Positions 33,359-42,863 of a stretch of DNA of 57,764 bases are shown here, one piece after another (position 1 is the stretch's first letter; each line of letters begins with the position of its first letter). Location: assembly GCF_000427965.1 (NCBI RefSeq), contig NZ_ATZA01000034.1:4962-62725 (forward strand). Reading direction: 5' to 3'. The position numbers and the translations under genes were made by a program. Under the pieces are notes generated by a model. It was not told the origin of the DNA, searched no databases, and worked only from the letters and a program-made list of their open reading frames with translations. Source of the stretch: Olivibacter sitiensis DSM 17696 (lineage in GTDB: Bacteria; Bacteroidota; Bacteroidia; Sphingobacteriales; Sphingobacteriaceae).

Positions 33359-34369
33359 TTAAAAATAGCGTTGCGGATTAAAGGCTTTTGCCACATTGTC
33401 CAGCATCACGCCCAGGGCTATCTCATGGCTTCCACTGGAGAGGGTGCGTACCGCCCCCACATTGGAGTCATAGGAATAGCTGATATTGAGCAAGGAGCTG
33501 ATATTGATTCCGGCCAATGCAGACACAGACTCCTTATTGCGGTAGCCCACTCCGCACCAAAGCCTGTCATTGAAGGCCAGTTTCATGTTCACATCCCCGG
33601 TGAGGGGTATATTGCCTATGGATTTGAGCATGAAAGAGGGAATCAGCGCCATACCGTCTAGGAGGAACAACTTATAGCCAGCTGTAAAAAACAGGTTTGG
33701 CTTGGGTTTTCCTATGGCGGTGTTGGAGGAAAAGTTCATGGGGTTGCCCACTAGCTGTAAGGCCGAAAAACCAGCAAAAAGGCGTGGACCATATAGCCAT
33801 ATTCCGGCACCTAGATTGGGACTGAGTTTATTGGTGATCTGTCCAATAGCTGGATCATTTTCCTGTTCGGGTCTTGCACGCTGATGATTGAGCCCTGTCT
33901 GTGCGATGCCTCCTTGTACGCCAAAGGCCAGGTTATAGCGATAATGGATTTTCAGGTGATAAGCATAAGCTAACAAGGCATCTGTTCTTCTCAATAAAGC
34001 GGCTTGGTCATGTTGGATTTGTAGGCCCATCCCCGAGTGGCTGTCTGATGCGATATAGTGCTGTGCATATGCTCTCGCAAACGGATTGGTGCCTTCTGTA
34101 GGAAATGAAAGGGCATTCTCGGCCACATATGCTCTGCCAATGGGCATATGAGCGGTCAGGCTAGTTGTTTTTGGGTTGCCTTCTATGCCTGTCCATTGAT
34201 TGCGGTGAGCCAGTTTGATATCGATATACCTTTCAATGCCTGAAAGGGCGGGATTGAGCAGAAATTGATTGTTCAGATACTGCGTATAAGTAGGGGAGAT
34301 CTGCCCATATACAGAAATGGAGCATAGGAGAAATAAAACTACACAAGTACTGGTTTTATGTACTTTCAT
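33359..34369 (-). CDS. PorP/SprF family outer membrane protein of the type IX secretion system
   Basis: This 336-residue outer membrane barrel of the PorP/SprF family has a signal peptide of about 22 residues, then PTYTQYLNNQFLLNPALSG, the family hallmark. The rest alternates beta strands with a final aromatic residue (QRYF). SprF-type proteins help a specific type B sorting-domain protein reach the surface and are often encoded next to it, as here (18-base gap). It is therefore probably the dedicated partner of the 690-residue protein. Confidence 0.9.
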   Translation of the reverse strand: MKVHKTSTCVVLFLLCSISVYGQISPTYTQYLNNQFLLNPALSGIERYIDIKLAHRNQWTGIEGNPKTTSLTAHMPIGRAYVAENALSFPTEGTNPFARAYAQHYIASDSHSGMGLQIQHDQAALLRRTDALLAYAYHLKIHYRYNLAFGVQGGIAQTGLNHQRARPEQENDPAIGQITNKLSPNLGAGIWLYGPRLFAGFSALQLVGNPMNFSSNTAIGKPKPNLFFTAGYKLFLLDGMALIPSFMLKSIGNIPLTGDVNMKLAFNDRLWCGVGYRNKESVSALAGINISSLLNISYSYDSNVGAVRTLSSGSHEIALGVMLDNVAKAFNPQRYF

Positions 34370-34515
34370 TTTAGCGGGCCATGATTATCGTGGTCTAAAA
34401 TATGTAAATATTGCCAGAACACATAGGCCTTTGCTTTTTGGGTGCAAATATTGTCGGTTTTTATCCATATTATTGCCGATAGATTATTTGTCGTATCCGT
34501 AAAAGATGCTCATCC

Positions 34516-36102
34516 ATGAAAAAAGCCATTTCCCTGTCCGTTTTTTTGCTTATATTTTCGCTTTTGGCAGCACAGCAACCTTACTGGCAACAAAAGCTTA
34601 CTTACAATATTGACGTCAGTTTGGATGACAACAAACAGCTGCTGAGAGGTAGTGAGACAATACTTTATAAAAACAATTCTCCGGATACACTGGAATATGT
34701 CTGGTTTCACATATGGCCCAATGCGTACAAGGATACTACAACGGCTTTGTTTCAACAGATCCTAAACGACACTTCACGCAGGGAAAAATTAGATGATATA
34801 TCTTACGGCTACATGGATAAACTGAATTTCAAGGTCGACGGGGAAAAAACAAAAACGGAAGCACATCCGAACGCACAGTACATAGATGTCGTTAAACTAC
34901 TATTGCCTAAGCCGCTTAATAGCGGTGATTCCGTGATAATCAGTACTGATTTTGAAGTGCAATTGCCTTCCTATTTTTCCAGATCGGGTTATTCGGAAGG
35001 GCAGTATATGGTATGCCAGTGGTATCCAAAACCAGCGGTGTACGATAAGGATGGCTGGCATGAATTTCCCTATTTAGATATGGGCGAGTTTTACAGTGAA
35101 TATGCCGATTATACGGTGAATATAACCTTGCCCAAAGAATATGTAGTGGGTGCTACAGGTGTCCTGCAGAACCAAGATGAATTGCAGCAATATAAGGAAG
35201 TAGGGCTTTACAATGCGCAGAACAGGGACAATGCGCCTAAGAGGTATCAATATAAAGGGAAAGGAAATACCAAGACGCTCACCTACCATATGGACAATGT
35301 GCCAGATTTTGCTTGGTTTGCCGCAAAGGATTTGGTGGTTCAGTACGACACATTGCAGCTTGCTTCCAGTAAAATAGTTGATGCCTTTACCTACTATCAT
35401 TACTCAGATAGTACGTTATGGAACAAGAGTATAGACTATACGAAAGATGCGGTTAAGTACTATAGTGAAGTGGTGGGAGAATACGCTTACCCTACGGTAC
35501 AGGTAGTAGAGGGGCCGAAAAACAATGCAAGTGGAGGGATGGAGTATCCTACCATTACGCTCATCACCAGTCCGGATGCCAATGAAGAACGGCTAAGCGG
35601 TGTCATTGCCCATGAAGTGGGGCACAACTGGTTCATGAGCATGTTGGGGAGCAATGAACGTTTGCACACCTGGCAAGATGAGGGACTCAACTCGTATGTC
35701 CAGTTCAGGTATGAGGCTGAAAAATACAGGGCGAGCTCGATCTTTGGTGACGCTATACCCGAAGAGGTAAAGAAATTGCCTGCGGCTGATTTTCAAGGTG
35801 CCATATACAATGCGATCCTCCATATACCCATGGATTCTCCCATTGATATACCGGCCGATGAGTTTGCCAGCTCCGAAGAATATGGCCTTGTTTCTTATGT
35901 GAAAACGGCCTTATGGCTGTATATACTGGAAGCGAGCGTAGGGCAGGAGAAAGTAGATGAAGCTTTGCAGAATTATTTTCAGCTATGGAAGCACCGACAT
36001 CCACAACCGGAAGATCTTAAAGCATCTTTCGAACAAACATTAGGTGTCGATTTGGACGGCTATTTTGCTTTGTTGAAAAAGGAAGGCGGATTTGCACCAT
36101 AA
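34516..36102 (+). CDS. M1 family metallopeptidase, first copy
   Basis: This 528-residue secreted peptidase has a signal peptide (about 1-19), an N-terminal beta-sandwich (about 25-240) and a thermolysin-like catalytic domain. GGMEYP occurs near residue 340 and HEVGHNW at 366-372, with the third zinc ligand in the DEGLN segment 18-20 residues later. It lacks the C-terminal HEAT-like domain of full-length aminopeptidase N. It is divergent from the porP/sprF gene. A second, longer M1 peptidase lies at 45736-47703. Confidence 0.9.
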   Translation: MKKAISLSVFLLIFSLLAAQQPYWQQKLTYNIDVSLDDNKQLLRGSETILYKNNSPDTLEYVWFHIWPNAYKDTTTALFQQILNDTSRREKLDDISYGYMDKLNFKVDGEKTKTEAHPNAQYIDVVKLLLPKPLNSGDSVIISTDFEVQLPSYFSRSGYSEGQYMVCQWYPKPAVYDKDGWHEFPYLDMGEFYSEYADYTVNITLPKEYVVGATGVLQNQDELQQYKEVGLYNAQNRDNAPKRYQYKGKGNTKTLTYHMDNVPDFAWFAAKDLVVQYDTLQLASSKIVDAFTYYHYSDSTLWNKSIDYTKDAVKYYSEVVGEYAYPTVQVVEGPKNNASGGMEYPTITLITSPDANEERLSGVIAHEVGHNWFMSMLGSNERLHTWQDEGLNSYVQFRYEAEKYRASSIFGDAIPEEVKKLPAADFQGAIYNAILHIPMDSPIDIPADEFASSEEYGLVSYVKTALWLYILEASVGQEKVDEALQNYFQLWKHRHPQPEDLKASFEQTLGVDLDGYFALLKKEGGFAP

Positions 36103-36177
36103 CTATATGCTTGCCTGCAGTAGAATTAAAAATCTATAAAAATCATAGATATAATGTGTTATTTAATTAGCTTGCCT

Positions 36178-36185
36178 TATATTTG
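36178..36185 (+). promoter_or_regulatory. Promoter -7 box of the pst operon
   Basis: TATATTTG is a perfect TAnnTTTG match, 43 bases before the ATG at 36228. No clear -33 TTG is seen at 19-21 bases upstream, which would suit a promoter that needs an activator. Confidence 0.55.
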
Positions 36186-36227
36186 CCTGTTCAAAGCCAA
36201 GGAAATGGCTTAGTGAACGCGAATATA

Positions 36228-37184
36228 ATGAGGCAATCAAGCTATTTTATACTTTTCCTTTCTTTATTATGCACGCTAGCCTGTGGGGGCGGGCACGACT
36301 CAAAAAGGGGCGGTGGTCACGAAACCATCTCGGTTTCAGGGGCCTTTGCTCTTTATCCCATGATGATCCAATGGAGCCAAGATTTTAAGGAAAAGCATCC
36401 CAATGTCCGTTTCAATATTTCCGCAGGCGGAGCAGGGAAGGGAATAGCCGATGCGCTGTCGGGAATGGTAGATATTGCCATGGTATCGCGCGATATTCAT
36501 CCCGAGGAATACGAACAGGGGGCTTATTTGGTTAACGTAGCCAATGACGCGGTGGTAGCTACCATGAATGCCAACAATCCACTGGCGGCAAAAATGAGGG
36601 ATCGCGGGCTTACCAAGCAAGAGTTTATAGATATATTCTTGAATGGCCGTGTACACCGATGGGATCAGCTAAAGGGCATAGAGGGCAACTATGACATGCA
36701 TGTCTACGTTCGTTCGGACGCTGCAGGTGCTGCAGAAACCTGGGCAAAGTATCTAGGTGCTTCCCAAGAAGATCTGTTGGGTATAGGAGTCTTTGGAGAT
36801 CCTGGACAGGCACAGGCCATTATGCGCGATCCACTTTCCATCGGTTTCAGCAATCTCAATTATGTATATAGCTTGAAAACCAGAAAACCTCAACCAGAGG
36901 TACAGATCATTCCGATCGATCAAAACGGAAATGGAAGGGTGGATGATGATGAATATTTCTATCAGAACCTAGATAGCCTGAATCAGGCAATAGGGGATGG
37001 GCGATATCCATCACCCCCTGCACGCACATTGGGGCTTTTGTTCAAGGGTAAGCCAAGCAACAAGGTGCTAACGGAATTTTTGCGATACATCCTTTCTTCG
37101 GATGGACAAGCAAGATTGCCTGAAAATGGATATGTAAGCCTTAATGAAGAGGCGGTAAAACAAGAGTTAACGAAGATAAAATGA
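36228..37184 (+). CDS. pstS: Phosphate ABC transporter substrate-binding lipoprotein PstS
   Basis: This 318-residue phosphate-binding protein of the PstS-like family has a lipoprotein signal ending TLAC (Cys19) and a GGG-rich linker. The phosphate site pattern is ISVSGAFALYPM, then SAGGAGKGIADALSG and VRSDAAGAAETW, and the later GFSNLNYVYSL is also typical. Residues 231-242 form a perfect EF-hand calcium loop (DQNGNGRVDDDE) inserted near the end. The upstream in-frame ATG at 36183 would put the lipobox too far in, so 36228 is chosen. Its TGA overlaps the ATG of pstC. Confidence 0.9.
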   Translation: MRQSSYFILFLSLLCTLACGGGHDSKRGGGHETISVSGAFALYPMMIQWSQDFKEKHPNVRFNISAGGAGKGIADALSGMVDIAMVSRDIHPEEYEQGAYLVNVANDAVVATMNANNPLAAKMRDRGLTKQEFIDIFLNGRVHRWDQLKGIEGNYDMHVYVRSDAAGAAETWAKYLGASQEDLLGIGVFGDPGQAQAIMRDPLSIGFSNLNYVYSLKTRKPQPEVQIIPIDQNGNGRVDDDEYFYQNLDSLNQAIGDGRYPSPPARTLGLLFKGKPSNKVLTEFLRYILSSDGQARLPENGYVSLNEEAVKQELTKIK

Positions 37185-38071
37185 AGATACGCTTACTGAA
37201 AGATAAGGTGATAGGTACGGGTATGCTTGCTTTGTCCGTCCTTTCGGTATCCTTGGTCTTGTTGATAGGGATAGGGCTTTACTTGAGGTCTCTCCCCATA
37301 TTGCAGCAGTACTCCGTTTGGGAGCTGGTCACTTCCAGTTCCTGGCGTCCCATGAAGGGGGAGTTTGGTTTTTTTCCCTTCATCATGGGAACGCTTTGGG
37401 TGACGGGCATGTCTATATTGATTGCCGTGCCGTTATGTCTTTTTACCGCTATATACTTGTCCGAATACGCGCCAGCAAGTTTCAAGCGATTCTTCTTGCC
37501 CTTAGTAAATATGCTGGCAGGCATACCTCCTGTTATATACGGTGTATGGGGCGTGTTCTTTATCATTCCCATCGTGCAGCGATACATTGCCCCGCATTTC
37601 GTTGAGTTTTCTACCGGATATACTGTACTGGCGGGGGGAATTGTACTGGCGGTGATGATATTTCCACTTATCGTCAGTATCGTGGTAGAAGTACTGAGCA
37701 CCATACCAAAGGAATTGCGCGAAGCATCGCTTTCGTTGGGCGCCACGAAATGGGAGACCGTCAAAAAAGTGATTTTGAGGAAGGCATTTCCAGGGATCTT
37801 TGCGGCGATTGTTTTGGCCATTTCCAGGGCTTTTGGCGAGACCATTGCCGTATTGATGGTCTGTGGCAATGTGCCCATTGCCCCCCAATCTATTTTTGAC
37901 CCTGCCTATCCCTTGCCCGCGCTATTGGCCAATAATTTTGGCGAAATGATGTCCGTGCCACTATATGATTCTGCCCTGATGTTCTCTGCCTTTGCCTTGC
38001 TGATTATTATCTTGATATTTAATATCATTTCTAGGGCCATTCTTCAAAAGATAGAAATTCGAAATGCGTAG
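37181..38071 (+). CDS. pstC: Phosphate ABC transporter permease PstC
   Basis: This 296-residue inner membrane permease has about six membrane segments and the cytoplasmic coupling loop REASLSLGATKWETVKKVIL, the EAA-type motif of PstC. The N-terminal signal-like helix and the following GEFGFFPFIMGTLW segment match the family. It would form the channel with PstA. The start overlaps the pstS stop as ATGA, and the end overlaps pstA by 8 bases, so translation of the three genes is probably coupled. Confidence 0.92.
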   Translation: MKIRLLKDKVIGTGMLALSVLSVSLVLLIGIGLYLRSLPILQQYSVWELVTSSSWRPMKGEFGFFPFIMGTLWVTGMSILIAVPLCLFTAIYLSEYAPASFKRFFLPLVNMLAGIPPVIYGVWGVFFIIPIVQRYIAPHFVEFSTGYTVLAGGIVLAVMIFPLIVSIVVEVLSTIPKELREASLSLGATKWETVKKVILRKAFPGIFAAIVLAISRAFGETIAVLMVCGNVPIAPQSIFDPAYPLPALLANNFGEMMSVPLYDSALMFSAFALLIIILIFNIISRAILQKIEIRNA

Positions 38072-38900
38072 ACGGAAACTGGAAGAATGGATTGCCAAGG
38101 CTTTGATGCTGTTTTCTACGGCTTTCGTGGGTATTTGTCTTTTTTTGATCATAGGTACCGTGGTGGTGAAAGGCTTGCCCTATTTAGACTGGGATATGGT
38201 CACCAAAATCCCTGACGGCGGATACTATTTTGGCCGATCTGGTGGCATGTTGAATGCCATTATAGGTTCATTGTACGTAGCTGGCGGGGCCACGGTATTG
38301 GGCATGTGCATTAGTATTCCTGTAGCGCTCTACCTGAATGTCTATCTGAAAAAGAGCAATGCCTTTGCCCGATTTGCCAAATTGGCCTTTGATGTGCTTT
38401 TTGGTGTGCCTTCCATTGTGTATGGTGCCTTTGCTTTTAGCTTGATGGTCTATCTGGGAGTGAGAGCCTCCTTACTGGGGGGAATTATTGCCGTCACGTT
38501 ATTGGTCATTCCCATTATGGTAAGGACATTGGATGAAGTGATTACCAATGTGCCAAAAGACCTGAAGGAAGCGACGCTGGCTATGGGAGCTACGCGCTGG
38601 GAAATGGCCAAGGTGTACCTATTGCAAATAAAGACGGGCATACTCACCGCCGTGCTGTTGGCGTTCGGTAGGGGAGTGGGCGACGTGGCGGCGGTGATGT
38701 TCACCGCGGGTTTCAGTGACAATATCCCCGTTTCGCTGCACGAGCCTGCGGCCACTCTGCCTTTGGCTATCTTTTTCCAATTGGGCAGCCCCATTCCCGA
38801 AGTGCAGGGAAGGGCCTATGCCTCTGCCCTTATCCTCACCGTGTGTATCTTGATCATTGTATCCGTGAGTACAATTTTGACAAATAAAAAGAGAAAATAA
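38064..38900 (+). CDS. pstA: Phosphate ABC transporter permease PstA
   Basis: This 278-residue permease partner of PstC has about six membrane segments and its own coupling loop KEATLAMGATRWEMAKVYL. A GRGVGDVAAVMFTAG helix near the end corresponds to the conserved region of PstA/PstC. The start overlaps the end of pstC by 8 bases. The gene for the ATPase begins two bases after its stop. Confidence 0.92.
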   Translation: MRRRKLEEWIAKALMLFSTAFVGICLFLIIGTVVVKGLPYLDWDMVTKIPDGGYYFGRSGGMLNAIIGSLYVAGGATVLGMCISIPVALYLNVYLKKSNAFARFAKLAFDVLFGVPSIVYGAFAFSLMVYLGVRASLLGGIIAVTLLVIPIMVRTLDEVITNVPKDLKEATLAMGATRWEMAKVYLLQIKTGILTAVLLAFGRGVGDVAAVMFTAGFSDNIPVSLHEPAATLPLAIFFQLGSPIPEVQGRAYASALILTVCILIIVSVSTILTNKKRK

Positions 38901-38902
38901 GC

Positions 38903-39664
38903 ATGACGCAAACCCCACATATAGGTGTGAAAAATTTGAATGTCCGTATTGGAGATAGTCACCTGCTGAAAGACATCAACATCAATATACCCGACAAAAG
39001 CGTAACGTCCATCATTGGCCCATCGGGTTGTGGCAAGACGACCTTGCTCAAGAGCTTTAATCGGCTTCTGGACGATATACCGGGTGTCAATATCACGGGC
39101 AATGTTTTGGTAGATGGGGAAGATATATATGGGAAACATGCCGATGTAACCCAGATAAGAAAGAAAATGGGGCTACTGGCACAACGACCTTTTCCCTTGC
39201 CCATGTCTATCTACGATAATATTGCCTATGGGCCACGTATTCATGGAGCCCCTAGTAAGAAGGAACTGAATGCTTTGGTAGAACATTACCTGAAGGCGGT
39301 GGGGCTTTGGGAAGAAGTAAAGGGTAGGCTGCATGGCTCCGCCTCCTCGCTCTCCATAGGTCAGCAGCAAAGGCTCTGCTTGGCAAGGGGCTTGGCCGTA
39401 GAACCCGAAATTATCTTGGGAGACGAATCTACATCGGCCTTAGACCCAATATCGACCAAGATTATCGAAGATTTGATTATCCAATTGAAGGAGAAATATA
39501 CCATTGTCTTGGTCACGCATATCCTTAGGCAAGCGCGTCGGGTTTCGGATTATATTATTTTTGTGTATATGGGCGAAATCATAGAGTTTGGCCCTACGGA
39601 GGAAATATTGCTCAACCCGAAGGAAAAACTCACCAAAGAATACGTGAAAGGGTTTATTAGTTAG
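38903..39664 (+). CDS. pstB: Phosphate ABC transporter ATP-binding protein PstB
   Basis: This 253-residue ATPase completes the phosphate importer. Walker A is GPSGCGKTT near residue 34. The Q-loop and PstB motif LLAQRPFPLPMSIYDNIAYG are typical, the signature is LSIGQQQR, and Walker B is IILGDESTSALDP. The usual DEPT is DEST here, a variation seen in some PstB proteins. It is the last gene of the operon: the next gene is convergent, and no phoU follows. Confidence 0.92.
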   Translation: MTQTPHIGVKNLNVRIGDSHLLKDININIPDKSVTSIIGPSGCGKTTLLKSFNRLLDDIPGVNITGNVLVDGEDIYGKHADVTQIRKKMGLLAQRPFPLPMSIYDNIAYGPRIHGAPSKKELNALVEHYLKAVGLWEEVKGRLHGSASSLSIGQQQRLCLARGLAVEPEIILGDESTSALDPISTKIIEDLIIQLKEKYTIVLVTHILRQARRVSDYIIFVYMGEIIEFGPTEEILLNPKEKLTKEYVKGFIS

Positions 39665-39716
39665 GAGGTGTAGGGAATAGGACCTAAGCCTTATCTCCCT
39701 ACATCTTACCACCTTC

Positions 39717-42533
39717 TCAATCTACCAGATCAAATCCCCAATCAATACCTTTCAAGGTAGCTGGTATTCCTTTTTGCAACCATACCGGGGCAGGCTTTCC
39801 CTTCAGGAAGTGATCAAAGAACTGCTGCTCGCGGATTTGGATATCCTTTCTGTTTTGCCGTTTTACCAAATTGTGTTCCTCGCCATTGTAATTGAGCATC
39901 CATGCGGGCTTGCCCAACCTTCTCAGGGCAGTGAACATCTCTATTCCCTGGTACCATGGCACTGCACCGTCATTGTCATTGGCCATGATGACCACGGGAG
40001 TGTTCACATTCTTCAAATGGAAAAGAGGCGAGTTCTCCACATACAGGTCATAGCCATCCCACAGGTTCTGTCCTATGCGGCTCTGGGTTTTTTCGTATTG
40101 GAACTGGCGGTTCATGCCCGACTGCCAGCGTATACCACCATAGGCCGAGGTCATATTGACTACTGGGGCACCGGCCCATGCCGCTGCATACATATTGGTG
40201 CGCGTGATGAGATGAGCTACCTGATAGCCTCCCCAGCTCTGCCCTTGTATCCCCAGGTGCTTTTCATCTACCCAAGGTTGCTTGGAGAGCACCGCCATTC
40301 CCGAATTGATGTATTCTTCTGCCGACTGCCCTGGATGACCTATTTCATAGTGAATGTCGGGTGCGAAAACCAAATAGCCGTTGCTGACAAAATAACTGAT
40401 ATTAAGGCGCGATGGTGTAGGTGCAGGCGCTATATAGCTATATAGTCCATCCGATAGTGTTTCGTAAAAATAGGCAATGACAGGGTATTGCTTGTTGGCA
40501 TCAAAATCCTCTGGTTTGTACAGAATGCCCGTTGCTTGATACCCCTTGGGGGTAGTCCATTGTACCAGCTCGGCAGTCCCCCAGTTATAATTGGCCTGTT
40601 GCGGATTGGTATGGCTCAATTGGGTCTCAGACTTCAAGTCTTGGGAAACGAATAGGTCTGGGGATTCTACATAGCTTTCTTTGGAGTAGATATACCATTT
40701 AGCGCCATCGTTGGCCTTTATTTGCCGATAGCTATAAGGTCCCATAACGATTTCCTGTGGGTCTTTTTCCCTGTTCAGCTGGCCTTTGTACCAACCGCTG
40801 TATTTGTTTTTATTGTTGAAGGCACTTAGGAGTAGTTCTTTTCCTTCAATGACGGGCGACGAACGGAAAGCCCGCCTGCCACTTTCCTTATTGTCTACGT
40901 CTTGGTATCGAAAGGTTATCCCTTGTGCTCTTCCGGCACCGTTGGTGACGATTTTTCTATTTTTTCCTTTAGGATCAAAGCTCCAGATATCATAGCGGTC
41001 ATAGATAAATACCTGCTTATCGCCAGGCGTCCATCCTGCTATGCCATAAGGCCTAGCCTCGGCGGGCGTATCATTTTCCTCGTTGCCGAAGTTGACGGGC
41101 AAATCTTGGGTGAGTACTATATTGACACCACTCTTGATATCGTAACTATGCCATCTTTGGGTATTGAGGTCAAACCACATTACATAGTTGCCTTCGGGCG
41201 AAAGTAGGGCGTTTCCCTTTAAATTATCCACAATCTTACGCCTGCTACCGTCTATGGTGGAGACAAGGTAGACATCGTAAAAACTATTTGTGTCCCATTG
41301 AGTTGCTATTCTCCTACCTTCATTGCTGGACGCCAGCACAAATTCATTGTCAGCATCCTTCGTTACGTAAGTGTCGGGTACCTCTAAGTTGGCAAGGGGG
41401 ATAATGCGGCTGTTTTTGGCTGGATAGATGACGCTCAAATAGCTTCTACTTAAGTCTCTTTTGAGGTTTACCAATTGTTGGGGCTGCAAGTAATCGTCTT
41501 GATAGTGCCATACATCGACGTTTGCTACTTCAAAATCTACAATGGTGGTGTCCTTAACACGCGGTATGGGAGCAATGCCAAAGAACAACTTTTCACCATT
41601 CTTGCTGAATCTTAGGTCTCCATCCCCGCTCACGTTCCAATTATTGGGCATACCCGTACTACCGGCTTGACCGACAATAGTGGCCGTATCTGAGAGCGCA
41701 GTATAATAATAGAGGCTATATGGCTTCCACAAGGCTTTTTCTGGACTTTTCTCGGCGATAAAAGCAAATTGATCTCCTGCCTCGTCAAAGGTAAATTGTT
41801 TGTAGGTGCCCTTGCCCTTGCTTATTTGTTTCAGCTGTTTGTCATTTAGCTCGTATATATATAATCCAGCTTTGTCATCGAGGCTGTCTTTGCCAGTACG
41901 GCTAAAGGCGAGCCGCTTTCCTGTTTTGCTGAAATCGTAGTTGTCTACATCTTCGAATTTTTCCTCTTCTCCGCTTGCAAGGTACCTGAGGTATAAGGTG
42001 GCACCCTTTCCTTTTTTCGGTTTTGATGGTGCCTTTTTTGACGTGCTATCTTTTGTGCTGGTGTCTTTTTCCGGGGCTTCGTCTATCAGATAGGCTAGGT
42101 AGTCGCCATTTTCTTCTGGAAGTTTAAAGGATTTGGCATTTGCTTTTTTTAAGACCTCACCCGTAGCGAAGGAAATGATACCAAGGGAGTCTTTGGGCAT
42201 CTCTTCCGGCTTTTTCTTCTTTATCCTCGCCTCTCTTACTTCGGCATAAGGAGGCTTAATAAGAAAAGCGGAGTATGCCGAGTTGTAAGAAAAAGAAATG
42301 TTTTCCGCTCTCGGGATATTCCATAATTGCTCTCCTTGTGGGGTGACAATATACAATATGGCATCTCCTTGTTGGGGGGTGATGGCATAACCTATGTACT
42401 TGCCGTCCTTACTTATTTCTGGCGATTGAATGTTTTGCCAATTGTCATACACTTGATGGTCAAGTGGTTTCTTTTGTGCCGTGCTTAGGTTGTAAACGAA
42501 AAATAAGCTGGCTATAATGAAAAGTTTACGCAT
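39717..42533 (-). CDS. S9 family peptidase (prolyl oligopeptidase type)
   Basis: This 938-residue secreted serine peptidase has a signal peptide (about 1-18), then a long beta-propeller-like part (about 25-660) with WD-like pieces. A C-terminal alpha/beta-hydrolase domain carries GQSWGG with nucleophile S766, an acid in MANDNDGAVPW (about 853-855) and H887 in EEHNLVK. A low-complexity lysine and serine stretch at about 160-185 is probably a loop. The frame is open to 42623, but the ATG at 42533 directly precedes the signal peptide. Confidence 0.9.
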   Translation of the reverse strand: MRKLFIIASLFFVYNLSTAQKKPLDHQVYDNWQNIQSPEISKDGKYIGYAITPQQGDAILYIVTPQGEQLWNIPRAENISFSYNSAYSAFLIKPPYAEVREARIKKKKPEEMPKDSLGIISFATGEVLKKANAKSFKLPEENGDYLAYLIDEAPEKDTSTKDSTSKKAPSKPKKGKGATLYLRYLASGEEEKFEDVDNYDFSKTGKRLAFSRTGKDSLDDKAGLYIYELNDKQLKQISKGKGTYKQFTFDEAGDQFAFIAEKSPEKALWKPYSLYYYTALSDTATIVGQAGSTGMPNNWNVSGDGDLRFSKNGEKLFFGIAPIPRVKDTTIVDFEVANVDVWHYQDDYLQPQQLVNLKRDLSRSYLSVIYPAKNSRIIPLANLEVPDTYVTKDADNEFVLASSNEGRRIATQWDTNSFYDVYLVSTIDGSRRKIVDNLKGNALLSPEGNYVMWFDLNTQRWHSYDIKSGVNIVLTQDLPVNFGNEENDTPAEARPYGIAGWTPGDKQVFIYDRYDIWSFDPKGKNRKIVTNGAGRAQGITFRYQDVDNKESGRRAFRSSPVIEGKELLLSAFNNKNKYSGWYKGQLNREKDPQEIVMGPYSYRQIKANDGAKWYIYSKESYVESPDLFVSQDLKSETQLSHTNPQQANYNWGTAELVQWTTPKGYQATGILYKPEDFDANKQYPVIAYFYETLSDGLYSYIAPAPTPSRLNISYFVSNGYLVFAPDIHYEIGHPGQSAEEYINSGMAVLSKQPWVDEKHLGIQGQSWGGYQVAHLITRTNMYAAAWAGAPVVNMTSAYGGIRWQSGMNRQFQYEKTQSRIGQNLWDGYDLYVENSPLFHLKNVNTPVVIMANDNDGAVPWYQGIEMFTALRRLGKPAWMLNYNGEEHNLVKRQNRKDIQIREQQFFDHFLKGKPAPVWLQKGIPATLKGIDWGFDLVD

Positions 42534-42690
42534 AGTTTGTTGTTTGTTGGGTAAAAGTGCGAAAAAAACGGTAGCGACTTTGGATGTGAACGAAATTTTT
42601 ACAATTGCGGAAAGAAATCGCACTTGGTGAACAATTTATATGGAAGAAAGGTGTTGCCATCACGGTTGGCTTAAAAAAAGACAAAAAATA

Positions 42691-42722
42691 TTTTGCGCAT
42701 TTTAAATATCGCCTTATATTTG
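42691..42722 (+). promoter_or_regulatory. Promoter of tRNA-Gln and prs
   Basis: TTTG (42692-42695) and TATATTTG (42715-42722) are separated by 19 bases, an almost ideal Bacteroidota vegetative promoter. It lies 49 bases before the tRNA. Confidence 0.75.
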
Positions 42723-42770
42723 CACACCGTTTGAGAGAGATGTTTTCTCAACAAGAAAGAAGCAATAGAT

Positions 42771-42841
42771 TGCCCGATAGTATAATGGTAGTACAACTGA
42801 TTTTGGTTCAGTTTGTCTAGGTTCGAATCCTGGTCGGGCAA
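42771..42841 (+). tRNA. tRNA-Gln (anticodon TTG)
   Basis: The acceptor arms TGCCCGA (42771-42777) and TCGGGCA (42834-42840) pair completely, and the discriminator is A42841. The anticodon stem ACTGA/TCAGT closes the loop TTTTGGT with TTG, which reads CAA and CAG wobble codons. The T loop is TTCGAAT. CCA is not encoded. The prs start codon follows 22 bases later, so tRNA and prs may share a transcript. Confidence 0.95.
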
Positions 42842-42863
42842 CAAAAAATCCAAACCCGCATTC

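Noticed and set aside
42813-42863. N-terminal extension of prs
   Set aside because: It would be read from within tRNA-Gln; the family start matches the ATG at 42864.
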